Assembly (NCBI GenBank): GCA_964598425.1 | Contig: CAZRBV010000003.1 | Span: 42,697-106,696 of the forward strand | From: UBA12567 sp964598425 | Lineage (GTDB): Bacteria > Planctomycetota > Phycisphaerae > Phycisphaerales > SM1A02 | Reading direction: 5' to 3' | DNA: 64,000 bases | Shown here: in pieces, positions 8,853 through 18,272 of the stretch | How positions within the stretch are numbered: position 1 is the stretch's first letter | Layout: each line of letters opens with the position of its first letter | Made by a program: the position numbers and the translations under genes | Notes under the pieces: generated by a model | What the model was told of the DNA's origin: nothing | Database searches by the model: none | What the model saw: only the letters and a program-made list of their open reading frames with translations

Positions 8853-9284
8853 ATGGACGACCTTGTCATCAACAAACGGCTGACGATTCCGGGGAAAGAC
8901 CTCCGAATGACCACCTCAACCGCCAGTGGCCCCGGAGGGCAGCATGTCAATCGCGTACAGACGCGCGTCACCGTGCTGCTGGACATCGAGTCATGTGAAG
9001 CTTTGGGGGATGCCCGTCGGCGGTTGCTCCGAAGCCGGCTTGCTCACCGAATTGGCCGCGATGGCACCATTCGAGTCGTGTGTGGTCGGCACCGTAGCCA
9101 GCGGGACAATATCGCTGAGGCCTGTGATCGACTCGTTTCTCTGATTCAGGAGGGGCTGGCTCCGGTGAAGACTCGGCGGGCAACGCGGCCAACGAGGGCC
9201 AGCAAGATCCGCCGCAGGGAGGCGAAAGGGAGGCAGGGCCGGAAAAAGGAGGATCGCGGCTGGTCGTGGGATCGTGGATCATGA
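8853..9284 (+). CDS. arfB: ArfB/YaeJ-type ribosome-rescue peptidyl-tRNA hydrolase
   Basis: A 143-residue protein with the release-factor catalytic loop GPGGQHVN at residues 26-33 (GGQ at 28-30) and a C-terminal tail of about 40 residues packed with Arg and Lys (KIRRREAKGRQGRKKEDR). This is the size and design of ArfB/YaeJ/ICT1, which enters the empty A-site of stalled ribosomes with its basic tail in the mRNA channel and hydrolyses the peptidyl-tRNA. It is divergent from the methyltransferase operon. Its 3' end lies about 110 bp before the next plus-strand gene. Confidence 0.92.
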   Translation: MDDLVINKRLTIPGKDLRMTTSTASGPGGQHVNRVQTRVTVLLDIESCEALGDARRRLLRSRLAHRIGRDGTIRVVCGRHRSQRDNIAEACDRLVSLIQEGLAPVKTRRATRPTRASKIRRREAKGRQGRKKEDRGWSWDRGS

Positions 9285-9393
9285 GCACCCGCGGGAGACA
9301 CTCGCAGAGCCGGTTTTTCAATGGATTCTTCGGGTCGGTTGCACATGGGGGCGTTCGCCCACATACTCGGTAGATACAGGGAACGTATATCTC

Positions 9394-12300
9394 ATGAATA
9401 TTGCACCATCGATTGCGGGGCTTGGAGTGCTGATTGCTGTTGGGACGTTGGCGGCGGACCAGGCTTCTCTTCCCGCCATCAGCCAACTCGTAGAACTCCC
9501 CGGATCCTCTGCGGGTCTTGCCCACGGGGCAGCTGTGGCTGTTGCTGGCGATCTTGTGGCCATTGGGCGTCCGGTGGATGCTGGCGGTCCGGTTGGCGGC
9601 GCCGTCGACGTCTATCAGCGGGTTGCCGGGGAAGCAACGCTTGACGGGCTGCCTTGGTCATGGGAATTCTTGTGCCGCTTGGCGCCCGAATCTCCCGAGG
9701 CGGGGAGTCGATTCGGCTCATCGGTCGATGTCGATGGCACGACGATTGTGGTCGGCGCCTGGAGTGACGATCGTGGCGGCGTCAATGCGGGCGCAGCCTG
9801 GGTCTTTGAGATTCCCGACAGCCCGGGTGCTGTCATCACCTCGAACACGATGTTGTCGCCGCTTGGTCACATGGAGGGCGACTATTTCGGATGGGATGTC
9901 GCAATCGAAGGTGACGTGGTCGTGGTTGGTGGCTGGGGCGCAGATATTGACTCGCCGGATGACCACGCTGGTGCCGCGTGGGTGTTCGAACGCGAGCCCG
10001 ATGGCACCTTTCTTGAGCAGGCCAAGCTGACGGCCGGGCCGCATGCCGAGGCTGGCGCCCGTTTCGGATCTTCCGTGTGCGCCTATGGCGGACTTGTTGC
10101 GGTGGGTGAACCCGACCAGTCAGCTGGCGGTGCTGTCTACCTGTTTCACGGCGATGAGTGGCACATGCTGCAGCAGATCGTGAATCCGGACGGACACGCC
10201 GGGGATGAGTTTGGCGCGGCGATCAGTTTTGCTGAATCTGATGATGGCGACGAACCAACTGGTCTGCTGGTGGGTGCACCGGGTGATGGAGAGTTGGGTG
10301 ATCTGGCAGGGGCAGTCTGGCTCTTTGACATGATTGGCGATGCGGCCGATGTGGATTCGCCGCAGAAAGAGCTCTCCCCGAGCGGTGGTCCGTGGCATCA
10401 GGCTGGGGTGAGCGTGGTCGGCATCGCGCGGCCCTGGGAGGGCGATGGCGAAGACGCAGATGGGGGCGGTGAAGGGGAAGCGGAAGGCATACCGTTTCTC
10501 TACGGATCACCCGGATGGATTGCCCCGGGTGATCTCGTGGGGAGCGGCGCCCTCATGGTCAATCACGGCTCTCAGGAAGATGGCCAGCCGCTCGCGGAGC
10601 GGGTTGACTTGCCCCGAATTGCTGGCGGTGGACTCGGCGCATCGTTGGATGCGAGCGTATCGGTCGTTCCGAACTGGGGGATTGATACTGCCACAGTTGT
10701 TGTCGGTGACCCGATTCGGGATGGTGGATCTGGCGGCGTCACGCTGCTCGATGTGCCGATTGGTGCTGATTACGATTGCGATCACAATCACCGGCTCGAC
10801 GTCATGGAGATGTTGTTGGAGCCGGGCCTGCACGACTGTGACTCAGACGGAACGCATGATGCCTGTCAGCTGAATCACGATCCCTGGTTGGACTGCGACG
10901 GCAATGCGATTCTTGATACCTGTGATATCGCCTCCGATCCGTCCGGCATGGACTGCGACGGCGACGGCATACTCGATGCCTGTCAGGTCAATCCAGAGAA
11001 CGACTGCAACGGTGATGGCGTACTCGATGTGTGCCAGATCGATGCCGGAAATGACTGCAATGACGATGGTGTTCTGGATTCCTGTCAGATAGATGGCGGC
11101 AGTGACTGTGATGGTGACGGCACGATTGATGTGTGCCAGATCGATTCGTCAAACGACTGCAATGGCGACGGCGTGCTCGATGTCTGCCAGAGTGGCTCGA
11201 TGGACGACTGTGACAGCAATGGACTTCCTGACATCTGCGAGATCTTCGACACGCCTTCATTGGACTGCGACGGCAACGGCGGTCTCGACGTGTGCCAGAT
11301 TGCCAATGATCCGGAGGGTCAGGATTGCGATGCCAATGGCGAACTTGATGTCTGTCAATTGGCTGCGAATCCTGAAGACGACTGCGATGGCAACGGTGTA
11401 CTCGATGCATGCCAGCTCCCGGATGGCGATCCCGGCTCGGCCGACTGGATGGTGGAGCAATTTGTCGGCGGTATCGATTTGTACGGCCTGGGCGTTCGGC
11501 TGACACCGCTTCCCGGTGGGCCACCTCACTGGGGTCTTTGTACTGTGGCCGCATACGATGTGTGGCTCGACCCAGCCGGGCATACGCCGCTGACCATGAC
11601 CGACGATGACTCACAGCTGGTGCCTCTGCCCTTTGCGTTCGATTTTGGTGGACTCATCTGGAACGAGGTTTGGGTTGGGAGTAACGGATACGTGACATTT
11701 GGTCAGGCCGACTCTTCATATGGGGAGTCGCAGTCCATGCACTTCAGCCTGCCGCGGATCAGTGCCCTGTTTGACGACCTGGATCCAAGCCAGGGTGGCC
11801 AGGTGCTGCATGGCATCGGCCCGGCTGGTTCCTTCGTCGTGTCATGGGTGAGCGTGCCGGAGTATGAGATTCCGGAGAGCGAAAACACGCTGCAGCTTGT
11901 GCTGCATCCGGATGGGGCCATTGAAATGTCATGGCCGACATTGTCGGCGCCCACTGGAATTGTTGGGCCTTCGTTCGGTGGTGGTATTCCGCAGCCATTT
12001 ACGATGACGGATCTGTCGAATGCATTTGATTGCGTGCCGCGTCCAGTGGCTCCGCAAGGTGACTGTGATCAAAGCGGCGAGCTCGATGTGTGCGAGGCTG
12101 TGCCCGTGGGCGAGCCACTCTGGGCGTCGGAGCACTTTCTTGGTGACTTTGATCTTTCGTATCAGAAGGTCACGTACACGCCCACCAATTCCACCGAGCC
12201 ACCGTTCTGGCAAGTGTGCTCAGAGGCAGTGAGTGGTCTCCCGTATGCGCTGGTTGAGCCGACGTTGCTTCCGTTGCAGGATGACGAATCTGTTCAAGTG

Positions 12301-13056
12301 CCGATCGGATTCAGCTTCGACTACATGGGTCAGGTGTATACAGATCTGTTCCTCAGCAGCAATGGTCATCTGACCCTCGGGACGGCCGACTATTCATACG
12401 GTTATGGCTTGGAAAGCCACTTCCAGCAACCGCGGATAAGTGGTCTCATGTCCGATCTGAATCCCGCCATTGGGGGAGCCGTCAGCGTTGACTGGCCGGC
12501 GCAGGGACTGATGGTTGCGACGTGGGAGGATGTCCCCTTCTATGAGCCGAATATCGGTGATGCAGATTTCCAGATCGCGATTCACGAGTCTGGCCTGGTT
12601 GAAATGGCGTGGCTCAATATCACTCCACCTGAGTGCGTCGTTGGTCTTTCAGACGGCTTCTACATTCCGGCCGGATTTGCAGAAACCGACCTGTCTGATA
12701 CCGGAGAGACGTGCCAACTGACGCAGCCGTGGAATGACTGCAATGGCAACGGCACGCATGACGGGATCGAGATTGCGTTGGGCTGCGAGCCGGACTACAA
12801 CATGGATGGCATTCTCGATATCTGCGAGGGCTATATCACAGGAATGTCGGGGGCGTGCGCCACCGAAGTGACGGGTGACGGTGTTGTGGATGTTCGGGAT
12901 CTGCTGGCCGTGCTTGTTGCCTGGGGGGATGTCAAGCCCCACAGTCATTCGGCGCGGTGCGATTTTGGCCCGGGCAAGGGCGATTTCCGTGTTGATGTCT
13001 TTGACTTGATCGAAGTGATAGAAGAGATGCGATCAGGATGTGACGGTCAGCCGTAG
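9394..13056 (+). CDS. giant secreted FG-GAP / Ca-repeat / dockerin protein
   Basis: Started at ATG 9394, which gives a signal peptide (MNIAPSIAGLGVLIAVGTLA); 1220 residues. Residues about 30-460 hold FG-GAP propeller blades (AGSRFGSSV, EGDYFGWDV, AGARFGSSV, AGDEFGAAI, each followed by a VVVG-like strand and a GAAWVFE-like strand). Next comes an array of a dozen Ca-binding DCDGNGxLDxCQ repeats (10834-11418), then two tandem copies of an about 200-residue beta-rich domain (about 11437-12030 and 12112-12700; SNGYVTFGQADSSYG against SNGHLTLGTADYSYG). A dockerin-like tail with two DxxxDxxDL loops ends the protein. Likely a surface or extracellular adhesion or scaffold protein; its binding partner is unknown. 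Its 3' end overlaps the convergent ppa by 10 bp. Confidence 0.9.
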   Translation: MNIAPSIAGLGVLIAVGTLAADQASLPAISQLVELPGSSAGLAHGAAVAVAGDLVAIGRPVDAGGPVGGAVDVYQRVAGEATLDGLPWSWEFLCRLAPESPEAGSRFGSSVDVDGTTIVVGAWSDDRGGVNAGAAWVFEIPDSPGAVITSNTMLSPLGHMEGDYFGWDVAIEGDVVVVGGWGADIDSPDDHAGAAWVFEREPDGTFLEQAKLTAGPHAEAGARFGSSVCAYGGLVAVGEPDQSAGGAVYLFHGDEWHMLQQIVNPDGHAGDEFGAAISFAESDDGDEPTGLLVGAPGDGELGDLAGAVWLFDMIGDAADVDSPQKELSPSGGPWHQAGVSVVGIARPWEGDGEDADGGGEGEAEGIPFLYGSPGWIAPGDLVGSGALMVNHGSQEDGQPLAERVDLPRIAGGGLGASLDASVSVVPNWGIDTATVVVGDPIRDGGSGGVTLLDVPIGADYDCDHNHRLDVMEMLLEPGLHDCDSDGTHDACQLNHDPWLDCDGNAILDTCDIASDPSGMDCDGDGILDACQVNPENDCNGDGVLDVCQIDAGNDCNDDGVLDSCQIDGGSDCDGDGTIDVCQIDSSNDCNGDGVLDVCQSGSMDDCDSNGLPDICEIFDTPSLDCDGNGGLDVCQIANDPEGQDCDANGELDVCQLAANPEDDCDGNGVLDACQLPDGDPGSADWMVEQFVGGIDLYGLGVRLTPLPGGPPHWGLCTVAAYDVWLDPAGHTPLTMTDDDSQLVPLPFAFDFGGLIWNEVWVGSNGYVTFGQADSSYGESQSMHFSLPRISALFDDLDPSQGGQVLHGIGPAGSFVVSWVSVPEYEIPESENTLQLVLHPDGAIEMSWPTLSAPTGIVGPSFGGGIPQPFTMTDLSNAFDCVPRPVAPQGDCDQSGELDVCEAVPVGEPLWASEHFLGDFDLSYQKVTYTPTNSTEPPFWQVCSEAVSGLPYALVEPTLLPLQDDESVQVPIGFSFDYMGQVYTDLFLSSNGHLTLGTADYSYGYGLESHFQQPRISGLMSDLNPAIGGAVSVDWPAQGLMVATWEDVPFYEPNIGDADFQIAIHESGLVEMAWLNITPPECVVGLSDGFYIPAGFAETDLSDTGETCQLTQPWNDCNGNGTHDGIEIALGCEPDYNMDGILDICEGYITGMSGACATEVTGDGVVDVRDLLAVLVAWGDVKPHSHSARCDFGPGKGDFRVDVFDLIEVIEEMRSGCDGQP
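10834..11418 (+). repeat. tandem repeat encoding DC(D/N)xxGxxDxCQ Ca-binding units
   Basis: About eleven in-frame units of a 13-residue core, Asp-Cys-Asp/Asn-Gly-Asp/Asn-Gly-x-Leu/Ile-Asp-x-Cys-Gln-Ile, spaced 15 to 20 residues apart. Related single units recur later in the same protein. The pattern of two cysteines around a DxDGDGxxD loop resembles thrombospondin type 3/EF-hand-like Ca loops. The DNA copies differ at many third positions, so this is an old protein repeat and not a recent DNA expansion. Confidence 0.9.
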
Positions 13057-13565
13057 CGCTCGACCGATTCCTCGATGATCCTGTAGGCATCGACCCGGTC
13101 GTGCCAGCCATAGGTGTCGGCAAACTTCCCTTCCAGCTCTTTGTAGATGTGGAAGAAGTAGTCGATCTCGCGGAGCGTATGACGGGGGACATTCTGCAGC
13201 CCGTGAAGTTCTTCCTTACGAGGATCCGTCGTCGGCACGGCAAGGATCTTATGGTCGAGCCCTTTGTCATCCTTCATCTCAAGAACGCCGAGCGGCCGCA
13301 CTTCGATGAGTGCTCCGGTGAAGCAGTGCCCGTCAAGGAGCACAAGCACATCCAGCGGATCGCCGTCCTCGGCCAGCGTGCGCGGGATAAAGCCATAGGC
13401 ACCTGGATAGTGGACAGGGCTAAAGAGAGTCCGGTCAAGTTTGAATACATTGAGCGCCTTGTCGTACTCGTACTTGTTGGCGCTGCCGGGTGGAATCTCG
13501 ATCACGGCATTGAGAACATTGGGTGGCTCGGGGCCGACGGGAAGAGTCAGATAGTTGACGGTCAT
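13047..13565 (-). CDS. ppa: inorganic pyrophosphatase, family I
   Basis: From ATG 13565, preceded by AAGGGA; 172 residues, the normal length for bacterial family I soluble pyrophosphatase. The metal-binding signature EDGDPLDVLVL is intact, and the other family blocks are present (IEIPPGSANKYEYDK, DRTLFSPVHYPGAYGFIPRT, DDKGLDHKILAVP). It hydrolyses pyrophosphate in the cytoplasm and so pulls biosynthetic reactions forward. The gene converges on the giant FG-GAP gene with a 10-bp overlap of coding ends and lies about 60 bp from the threonine aldolase stop, possibly in one unit with it. Confidence 0.96.
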   Translation of the reverse strand: MTVNYLTLPVGPEPPNVLNAVIEIPPGSANKYEYDKALNVFKLDRTLFSPVHYPGAYGFIPRTLAEDGDPLDVLVLLDGHCFTGALIEVRPLGVLEMKDDKGLDHKILAVPTTDPRKEELHGLQNVPRHTLREIDYFFHIYKELEGKFADTYGWHDRVDAYRIIEESVERYG

Positions 13566-13622
13566 GCGTGTCCCTTCGTCCAATGGGTCATACGCTGAGA
13601 TCGTACCTGCTGGGAGCCCACG

Positions 13623-14651
13623 CTAGGAGTCGAGGATCTGCTTCAGGATGGAACAGGCCCGGTCGATATCGCTTCGATCGACCGCCAGGCTCGTGACCAG
13701 ACGGATTGTGCGCGGCCCTGCGTCAAGACACCGCAATCCGGCACCCTCGAGCGAGGCTGCAATCTCCGCAGCATCCGATGGCACATCAAAGTAGACGATA
13801 TTGGTTTCAATGCGCTTTGGATCAACCTCGGCCTTTTGACATGCGGCAAGGGCCTCAGCGAGCATTTTTGCGTTCGCGTGATCGTCGTTCAATCGCTCGC
13901 GGTGATGGTCCAATGCATAGATTGCTGCCGCCGCAAGCATCCCGCTCTGCCTCATCGTCCCGCCAAGCATCTTCCGCACTCTATGTACGCGATCAATCGT
14001 ATCTCGATCGCCGCACACGATTGATCCGACGGGGCCTCCAAGGCCCTTTGAAAAACACGCGGACACAGTGTCGAAGGCCCTTGCGTAGTCAGCGACCGAC
14101 GTACCCGTTGCGGCCGACGCGTTCCAGATGCGGGCGCCGTCAAGGTGGCACCGCATGCTGTGCTTGCGGGCTTCTTCTGTGACCGCGTCGATATGGCTCA
14201 TCGGCCAGATCGCGCCACCGCCGCGGTTCTGCGTATTCTCAACCACCAGAAGTCGGGAAGGTGGAAAGTGGTGATCGTCCATGTTGACGGCATCAGCGAC
14301 ATCCTGCCTTCCGAACTGGCCTCGCGGGCCGCGAAGCAGTGCCATTGAGCATCCCGAAACAGCAGCCCATGCGCCGGCCTCGTAGAGATAGACATGGCCG
14401 TGCTCGTGGCACATGATCTCGTCCCCGGGAGACGTCTGCGCGCGGATAGCGACTTGATTGGCCATCGAACCGCTGGGCACGAAGCAGGCGGCTTCTTTGC
14501 CAAAGAGATCCGCGCATCGTTGTTGGAGCCGGTTTACGGTGGGGTCATCACCCAGAACGTCATCACCCAGTGGGGCCTGCACCATCGCCAGCTTCATGGC
14601 GTCGGTGGGTTGGGTGACTGTGTCGCTGCGGAGGTCAATGGGGGTCGCCAT
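13623..14651 (-). CDS. ltaE: low-specificity L-threonine aldolase
   Basis: A 342-residue PLP enzyme of fold type I. The N-terminal IDLRSDTVTQPTDAM block is the classic start of threonine aldolases, and the PLP lysine lies in SACFSKGLGGPVGS, with the co-substrate aspartate in RCHLDGARIWNA. It splits L-threonine or allo-threonine into glycine and acetaldehyde. The gene is divergent from the MFS permease gene (52 bp between starts) and upstream of ppa. Confidence 0.93.
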   Translation of the reverse strand: MATPIDLRSDTVTQPTDAMKLAMVQAPLGDDVLGDDPTVNRLQQRCADLFGKEAACFVPSGSMANQVAIRAQTSPGDEIMCHEHGHVYLYEAGAWAAVSGCSMALLRGPRGQFGRQDVADAVNMDDHHFPPSRLLVVENTQNRGGGAIWPMSHIDAVTEEARKHSMRCHLDGARIWNASAATGTSVADYARAFDTVSACFSKGLGGPVGSIVCGDRDTIDRVHRVRKMLGGTMRQSGMLAAAAIYALDHHRERLNDDHANAKMLAEALAACQKAEVDPKRIETNIVYFDVPSDAAEIAASLEGAGLRCLDAGPRTIRLVTSLAVDRSDIDRACSILKQILDS

Positions 14652-14703
14652 GGCTGCCCATGGTAATGCGAGCCACCACGGCTATCTGGTATACCTCTCA
14701 TCC

Positions 14704-15993
14704 ATGAATGCAACCACCGCGCCGCGCATGGGTCTGGGTCTGGGCAGTCGCCTCTCGTTCATGATGTTTCTGCAGTATGCGATCTGGGGGGCGTGGCTGC
14801 CGCTTCTCTACCCGTTCCTCAAGGACTACCGAGGGTTCTCGCCGGGAGAGATTGGCTGGATGTTCATGGCCGGTGGCGTTGGTGCCATCATCGGCCCGTT
14901 TATCGCGGGGCAAGTCGCGGATCGTTGGTTCAATACGGAGAAATATCTCGGGCTGAGCCACATCTTTGGAGCGGTCATCGTCTGGCAGTTGGCGTCGATC
15001 GAGTCGTTCTGGACCTTCTTCGCAATCTCGATTCTGTACTCGATCGTCTATGCGCCAACAATTGCGTTGACCAACTCGCTGGCCTTCCATCACATGCCAG
15101 ATCGGAATCGCGACTTCGGATTCGTGCGATTGTGGGGGACTGTCGGATGGATTGTGGTTGGCGTAGGAATTGGGCAGTGGCTGTTGCGTTCATATTCGAC
15201 GGAAGAAGTTGCAAAGGGAATGATGGACGCATTCAAACTGAGCGCAATCCTCGGTGCTGCCATGGGTGTGTACTGCTTTACGCTTCCCAAGACGCCGCCA
15301 CAAGAGGGCCAGCAGTCTTCTGCAACCATCGAAGCGATGAAGGAAGTTCGATTCAACCCACTTCTCACCCTGTTCTTGTTGGCCATTCCAGTCAGCATGA
15401 TTCACCAGTTCTACTTTGTCTACACATCTGGCTTCCTTGGTGAGTATCAGGCGCAAGCAGAGGGCACAGTTGAGGCCATCAACAGTGTGTTTGGTGTCGG
15501 CGGTGGGGGGTTGATGACGATCGGCCAGATGGCGGAGATCCTTGTGCTGTTCCTCATACCGTTCGTTGCGAGTACATGGTCTCGCAAGACGCTCTTGGCG
15601 ATTGGCCTGGCTGCCTATGCCCTGAGGATGTTTCTGTTCTCGCAGGTTGAGTGGCTGCAGGCCACGACCGGAATGGCCGAGATTGGAATCTTGATGGGCG
15701 GCATTGCGCTGCACGGCCTGTGCTTTGGCTGCTTCATCTTCGTGGCGTTCATGGTTGTCGATGAGGAGTGCACCAGCGACGTCAAGGCCAGTGCCCAGAA
15801 CCTCTTCAATCTCGTCATTGTCGGGATCGGGATTGTGCTTGGCAGTTACGTAGCCGGTCAAATTGGTGACTGGGCGACGGCCGATGGTGTCATGAATTGG
15901 TCGAAACTCTTTTCGATTCCAATGTACGCAGCGGTCGTGTGCCTCGGATTACTGCTGGCGTTCTATCCAGGAAAGGCCAGGGCTGCGAAGTGA
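14704..15993 (+). CDS. MFS permease of the nucleoside:H+ symporter type
   Basis: Started at ATG 14704; the open frame continues upstream across the divergent ltaE start and is not believed there. The 429-residue product has about 12 hydrophobic segments. Its start (SFMMFLQYAIWGAWLPLLYPFL) and the SNSLAFHHM-like fourth-helix region resemble the nucleoside/H+ symporter family (NupG/XapB-like) of MFS proteins. It sits in the inner membrane. The substrate could be a nucleoside or a sugar; sequence alone does not decide. Confidence 0.85.
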   Translation: MNATTAPRMGLGLGSRLSFMMFLQYAIWGAWLPLLYPFLKDYRGFSPGEIGWMFMAGGVGAIIGPFIAGQVADRWFNTEKYLGLSHIFGAVIVWQLASIESFWTFFAISILYSIVYAPTIALTNSLAFHHMPDRNRDFGFVRLWGTVGWIVVGVGIGQWLLRSYSTEEVAKGMMDAFKLSAILGAAMGVYCFTLPKTPPQEGQQSSATIEAMKEVRFNPLLTLFLLAIPVSMIHQFYFVYTSGFLGEYQAQAEGTVEAINSVFGVGGGGLMTIGQMAEILVLFLIPFVASTWSRKTLLAIGLAAYALRMFLFSQVEWLQATTGMAEIGILMGGIALHGLCFGCFIFVAFMVVDEECTSDVKASAQNLFNLVIVGIGIVLGSYVAGQIGDWATADGVMNWSKLFSIPMYAAVVCLGLLLAFYPGKARAAK

Positions 15994-16035
15994 GAAGGCT
16001 TTCTCTGAACTTCGTGTAGACCAGGTCTTCTCACT
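15989..16035. terminator. possible bidirectional hairpin between convergent genes
   Basis: Nine-base inverted arms AGTGAGAAG (15989-15997) and CTTCTCACT (16027-16035) flank the short gap between the MFS gene and the convergent hyi-like gene; each arm includes one gene's stop region. The loop is long (29 nt) and there is no strong T-run, so this is a weak call. Confidence 0.3.
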
Positions 16036-16990
16036 CACTCGGATCGACCGTTCGGTAGGCCTCGATCAGCGCGACTTCGCCTTCTCGCCCAGGCCTGCTG
16101 TTGCCATGCTCCATGCCGACGATGGCGTCACAGCCTTTCTCGTGCATGTGCTTGAATACGTTGCTGTAGTTGATCTCACCCGTGCCTGGCTCCTTGCGGC
16201 CAGGGTTGTCTCCGACCTGGAAGTACGGAATGTGATTCCAGGCCGCATTCATATGTTCGATGAGATTCCCCTCTGAGGCCTGTTGGTGATACAGGTCCTG
16301 CAGGATTTTGCAGGATGGTGAGTCGACGGCATCCATGATCTTGATCGACTGTGGGGTGTATCGCAGGAAGAGGCCGTGGTGATCGCGCCAGTTGAGCGGC
16401 TCGCACACCATGACGAGCCCGTGGGGCTCAAGAACATCCGCCGCCTGCTTGAGGGCTTCAACAACATTGGCGGTTTGCACTGCTTCGGGAATGCCATCCG
16501 CCACCTTGCCGGGCACGACGGTCATCCAGGTTGCATTCACTCGTTTGGCGACTTCTATTGAGTCGCGGGCGTTTTGTACGAACCGCTCCCGCTCATCAGT
16601 CGTGCCGGTTGTCAGACTGGGACGCCAGGCGCCGTCCATATTCATGACGAATACGCCCATGCGCATGTCGTTGCGGTCGAGCGCGCTCGCGATGCGAGTC
16701 TGCTCTTCCTCGCTTCGACTACGCATGCCGTTGTCCTCGATCGAGCGGAACCCAGCCTCTGCCATGAAGTCGATCTGGGCGACGGGGTCATCGCCTGCGT
16801 GGTTTCGAAACATTCCGAAGTGAGGGGCGTAATCGAGCGTGAACGCGCCGCTGCGAGATCCTGTCTCCCGTGGCAAGGGCTCCTGCCCGGGCGGGTAATG
16901 AGGGGGTAGCTCAAACGGCTGATCATGCATACCAAGTGCAGTGCCAGCTGCAGCGGCTACGCCCGTGGCGACAAAGGTGCGTCTATTCAC
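16031..16990 (-). CDS. Tat-exported hydroxypyruvate-isomerase-like TIM-barrel protein
   Basis: A 319-residue protein with a twin-arginine signal (MNRRTFVATGVAAAAGTAL) followed by a xylose-isomerase-like TIM barrel. The C-terminal blocks match hydroxypyruvate isomerase: CEPLNWRDHHGLFL with a metal-site Glu, LQDLYHQQASEGNLIEH, and QVGDNPGRKEPGTGEINY. Family members isomerise or epimerise 3-carbon to 6-carbon keto sugars using a divalent metal. It is 3 bp downstream of the second Gfo/Idh gene and closes that operon, so it probably works with those oxidoreductases on an oxidised sugar in the periplasm (inference). Confidence 0.88.
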   Translation of the reverse strand: MNRRTFVATGVAAAAGTALGMHDQPFELPPHYPPGQEPLPRETGSRSGAFTLDYAPHFGMFRNHAGDDPVAQIDFMAEAGFRSIEDNGMRSRSEEEQTRIASALDRNDMRMGVFVMNMDGAWRPSLTTGTTDERERFVQNARDSIEVAKRVNATWMTVVPGKVADGIPEAVQTANVVEALKQAADVLEPHGLVMVCEPLNWRDHHGLFLRYTPQSIKIMDAVDSPSCKILQDLYHQQASEGNLIEHMNAAWNHIPYFQVGDNPGRKEPGTGEINYSNVFKHMHEKGCDAIVGMEHGNSRPGREGEVALIEAYRTVDPSE

Positions 16991-16993
16991 GTA

Positions 16994-18271
16994 TCAGATC
17001 TCCGGCGTCCAAAGTGTGTCATTGGGTCCTGTGTGACCGGGTATTGCCACTGAGGGGACATCAAGTTCTGCAAGAGCGTAGGCGGGGGGCGTCAAGTCGA
17101 GCTCGGAGTGCAGTGCTGCATCCCACGTAATCTCCTTGCCGCTGTAGGCACTGATGCGTCCCATGATGGCAGTGAGTGTCGACTCGGCGATGCGTCTGGC
17201 CTCATTGAGCCGAGGTGACTCGCCTCGAATGCTCGCGTGGAGCGCTCGGTGCTCCTGCACGTATGGATTTGGGTTGTCGGCAGAAAAAGTCCATGTTGGA
17301 CCGCCTTCGAACCGCGCCCGTCCGCTACTGAGGACCGCGCGGCCCCGCGTTCCTTGTACGACTTCCTCGACGCGGCCGGCGGCGCCGTCGGCCTGCCGGC
17401 ACATGCTCATCATGTGGATGCCTCCCGGATACTCGTAGTCGATGGCGAAGTGATCGAAACAGTGCCCGTATTCCGGAGCAGTTCTGCTCTGCCGCCCCCC
17501 CATGCCTGTGCACTTGACGGGATGATGGCCGAGCGCCCAGTTGATGGCGTCAAGATTGTGCACGTGCTGTTCGGTGATGTGGTCGCCGCTGAGCCATGTG
17601 AAATACAGCCAGTTGCGAAGTTGCCACTCCATATCTGACCATTCGTCCCGCCTCGCATGATTCCAAAGACCGCCTTGGTTCCAATAGCAACGAGCTGCGA
17701 TGGGATCGCCGATCTCGCCATCGCGAATGCGTTTCATGGCTTCCAGATAGCAGGTCTCATGCCGCCGCTGTGCGCCAGCCACAATCGAAAGACCCTTCTG
17801 GTCGGCGATGTCGCCAGCCGCCATGACGAGCCGGACGCCTGTCGGGTCGACGGCAACCGGTTTCTCCATGAACACATGTGTGTTCTGCCGAACTGCTTCG
17901 GCAGCCATCGTTGGTCTGAAGTGCGGCGGGGTGGCGAGGATGACCAAATCGATGTCTGGGCGGCTGAGCAGTTCGCGATAGGCATTCCACCCCGTGTAGC
18001 AGTCATCGTCCGAGATGGTAACTCGGTCGCCAAGCTCCTTGAGATACGCGCGGCACCGCGCAAGACGATCCGGGAAGAGGTCAGCCAGTGCAGTGATTCT
18101 CACTTCTGGCGAGGCTTCTGCCGCATTGAAGAGTGCTCCCGTTCCGCGGCCACCGCACCCGATCACGCCGACGTTCAACTGGTCAACACCTGCAGCCCAT
18201 GCCGCTCGTTGAAGTACAGCAGCGGCTGCGGTTCCGGCAATTGATGACCCAATAAACGAGCGCCGATCCAT
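16994..18271 (-). CDS. Tat-exported Gfo/Idh/MocA oxidoreductase (copy 2)
   Basis: Started at ATG 18271, 1 bp after the upstream gene's stop. The open frame reaches 18430 but would overlap that gene by more than 150 bp. The 425-residue product has a Tat signal (MDRRSFIGSSIAGTAAAAV), an N-terminal Rossmann fold (VGVIGCGGRGTGA), the EKP motif (VFMEKPVAVD) and a C-terminal Gfo/Idh barrel (WLSGDHITEQHVHNLDAINW). It would oxidise or reduce a sugar with a bound NAD(P). It is clearly a paralogue of the gene just upstream. Confidence 0.9.
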   Translation of the reverse strand: MDRRSFIGSSIAGTAAAAVLQRAAWAAGVDQLNVGVIGCGGRGTGALFNAAEASPEVRITALADLFPDRLARCRAYLKELGDRVTISDDDCYTGWNAYRELLSRPDIDLVILATPPHFRPTMAAEAVRQNTHVFMEKPVAVDPTGVRLVMAAGDIADQKGLSIVAGAQRRHETCYLEAMKRIRDGEIGDPIAARCYWNQGGLWNHARRDEWSDMEWQLRNWLYFTWLSGDHITEQHVHNLDAINWALGHHPVKCTGMGGRQSRTAPEYGHCFDHFAIDYEYPGGIHMMSMCRQADGAAGRVEEVVQGTRGRAVLSSGRARFEGGPTWTFSADNPNPYVQEHRALHASIRGESPRLNEARRIAESTLTAIMGRISAYSGKEITWDAALHSELDLTPPAYALAELDVPSVAIPGHTGPNDTLWTPEI

Positions 18272-18272
18272 G

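Noticed and set aside
10834..11418. Repeat array that could be mistaken for a CRISPR or DNA satellite
   Set aside because: Units are in frame, differ at silent sites, and encode a conserved Ca-loop; spacing varies with the protein.
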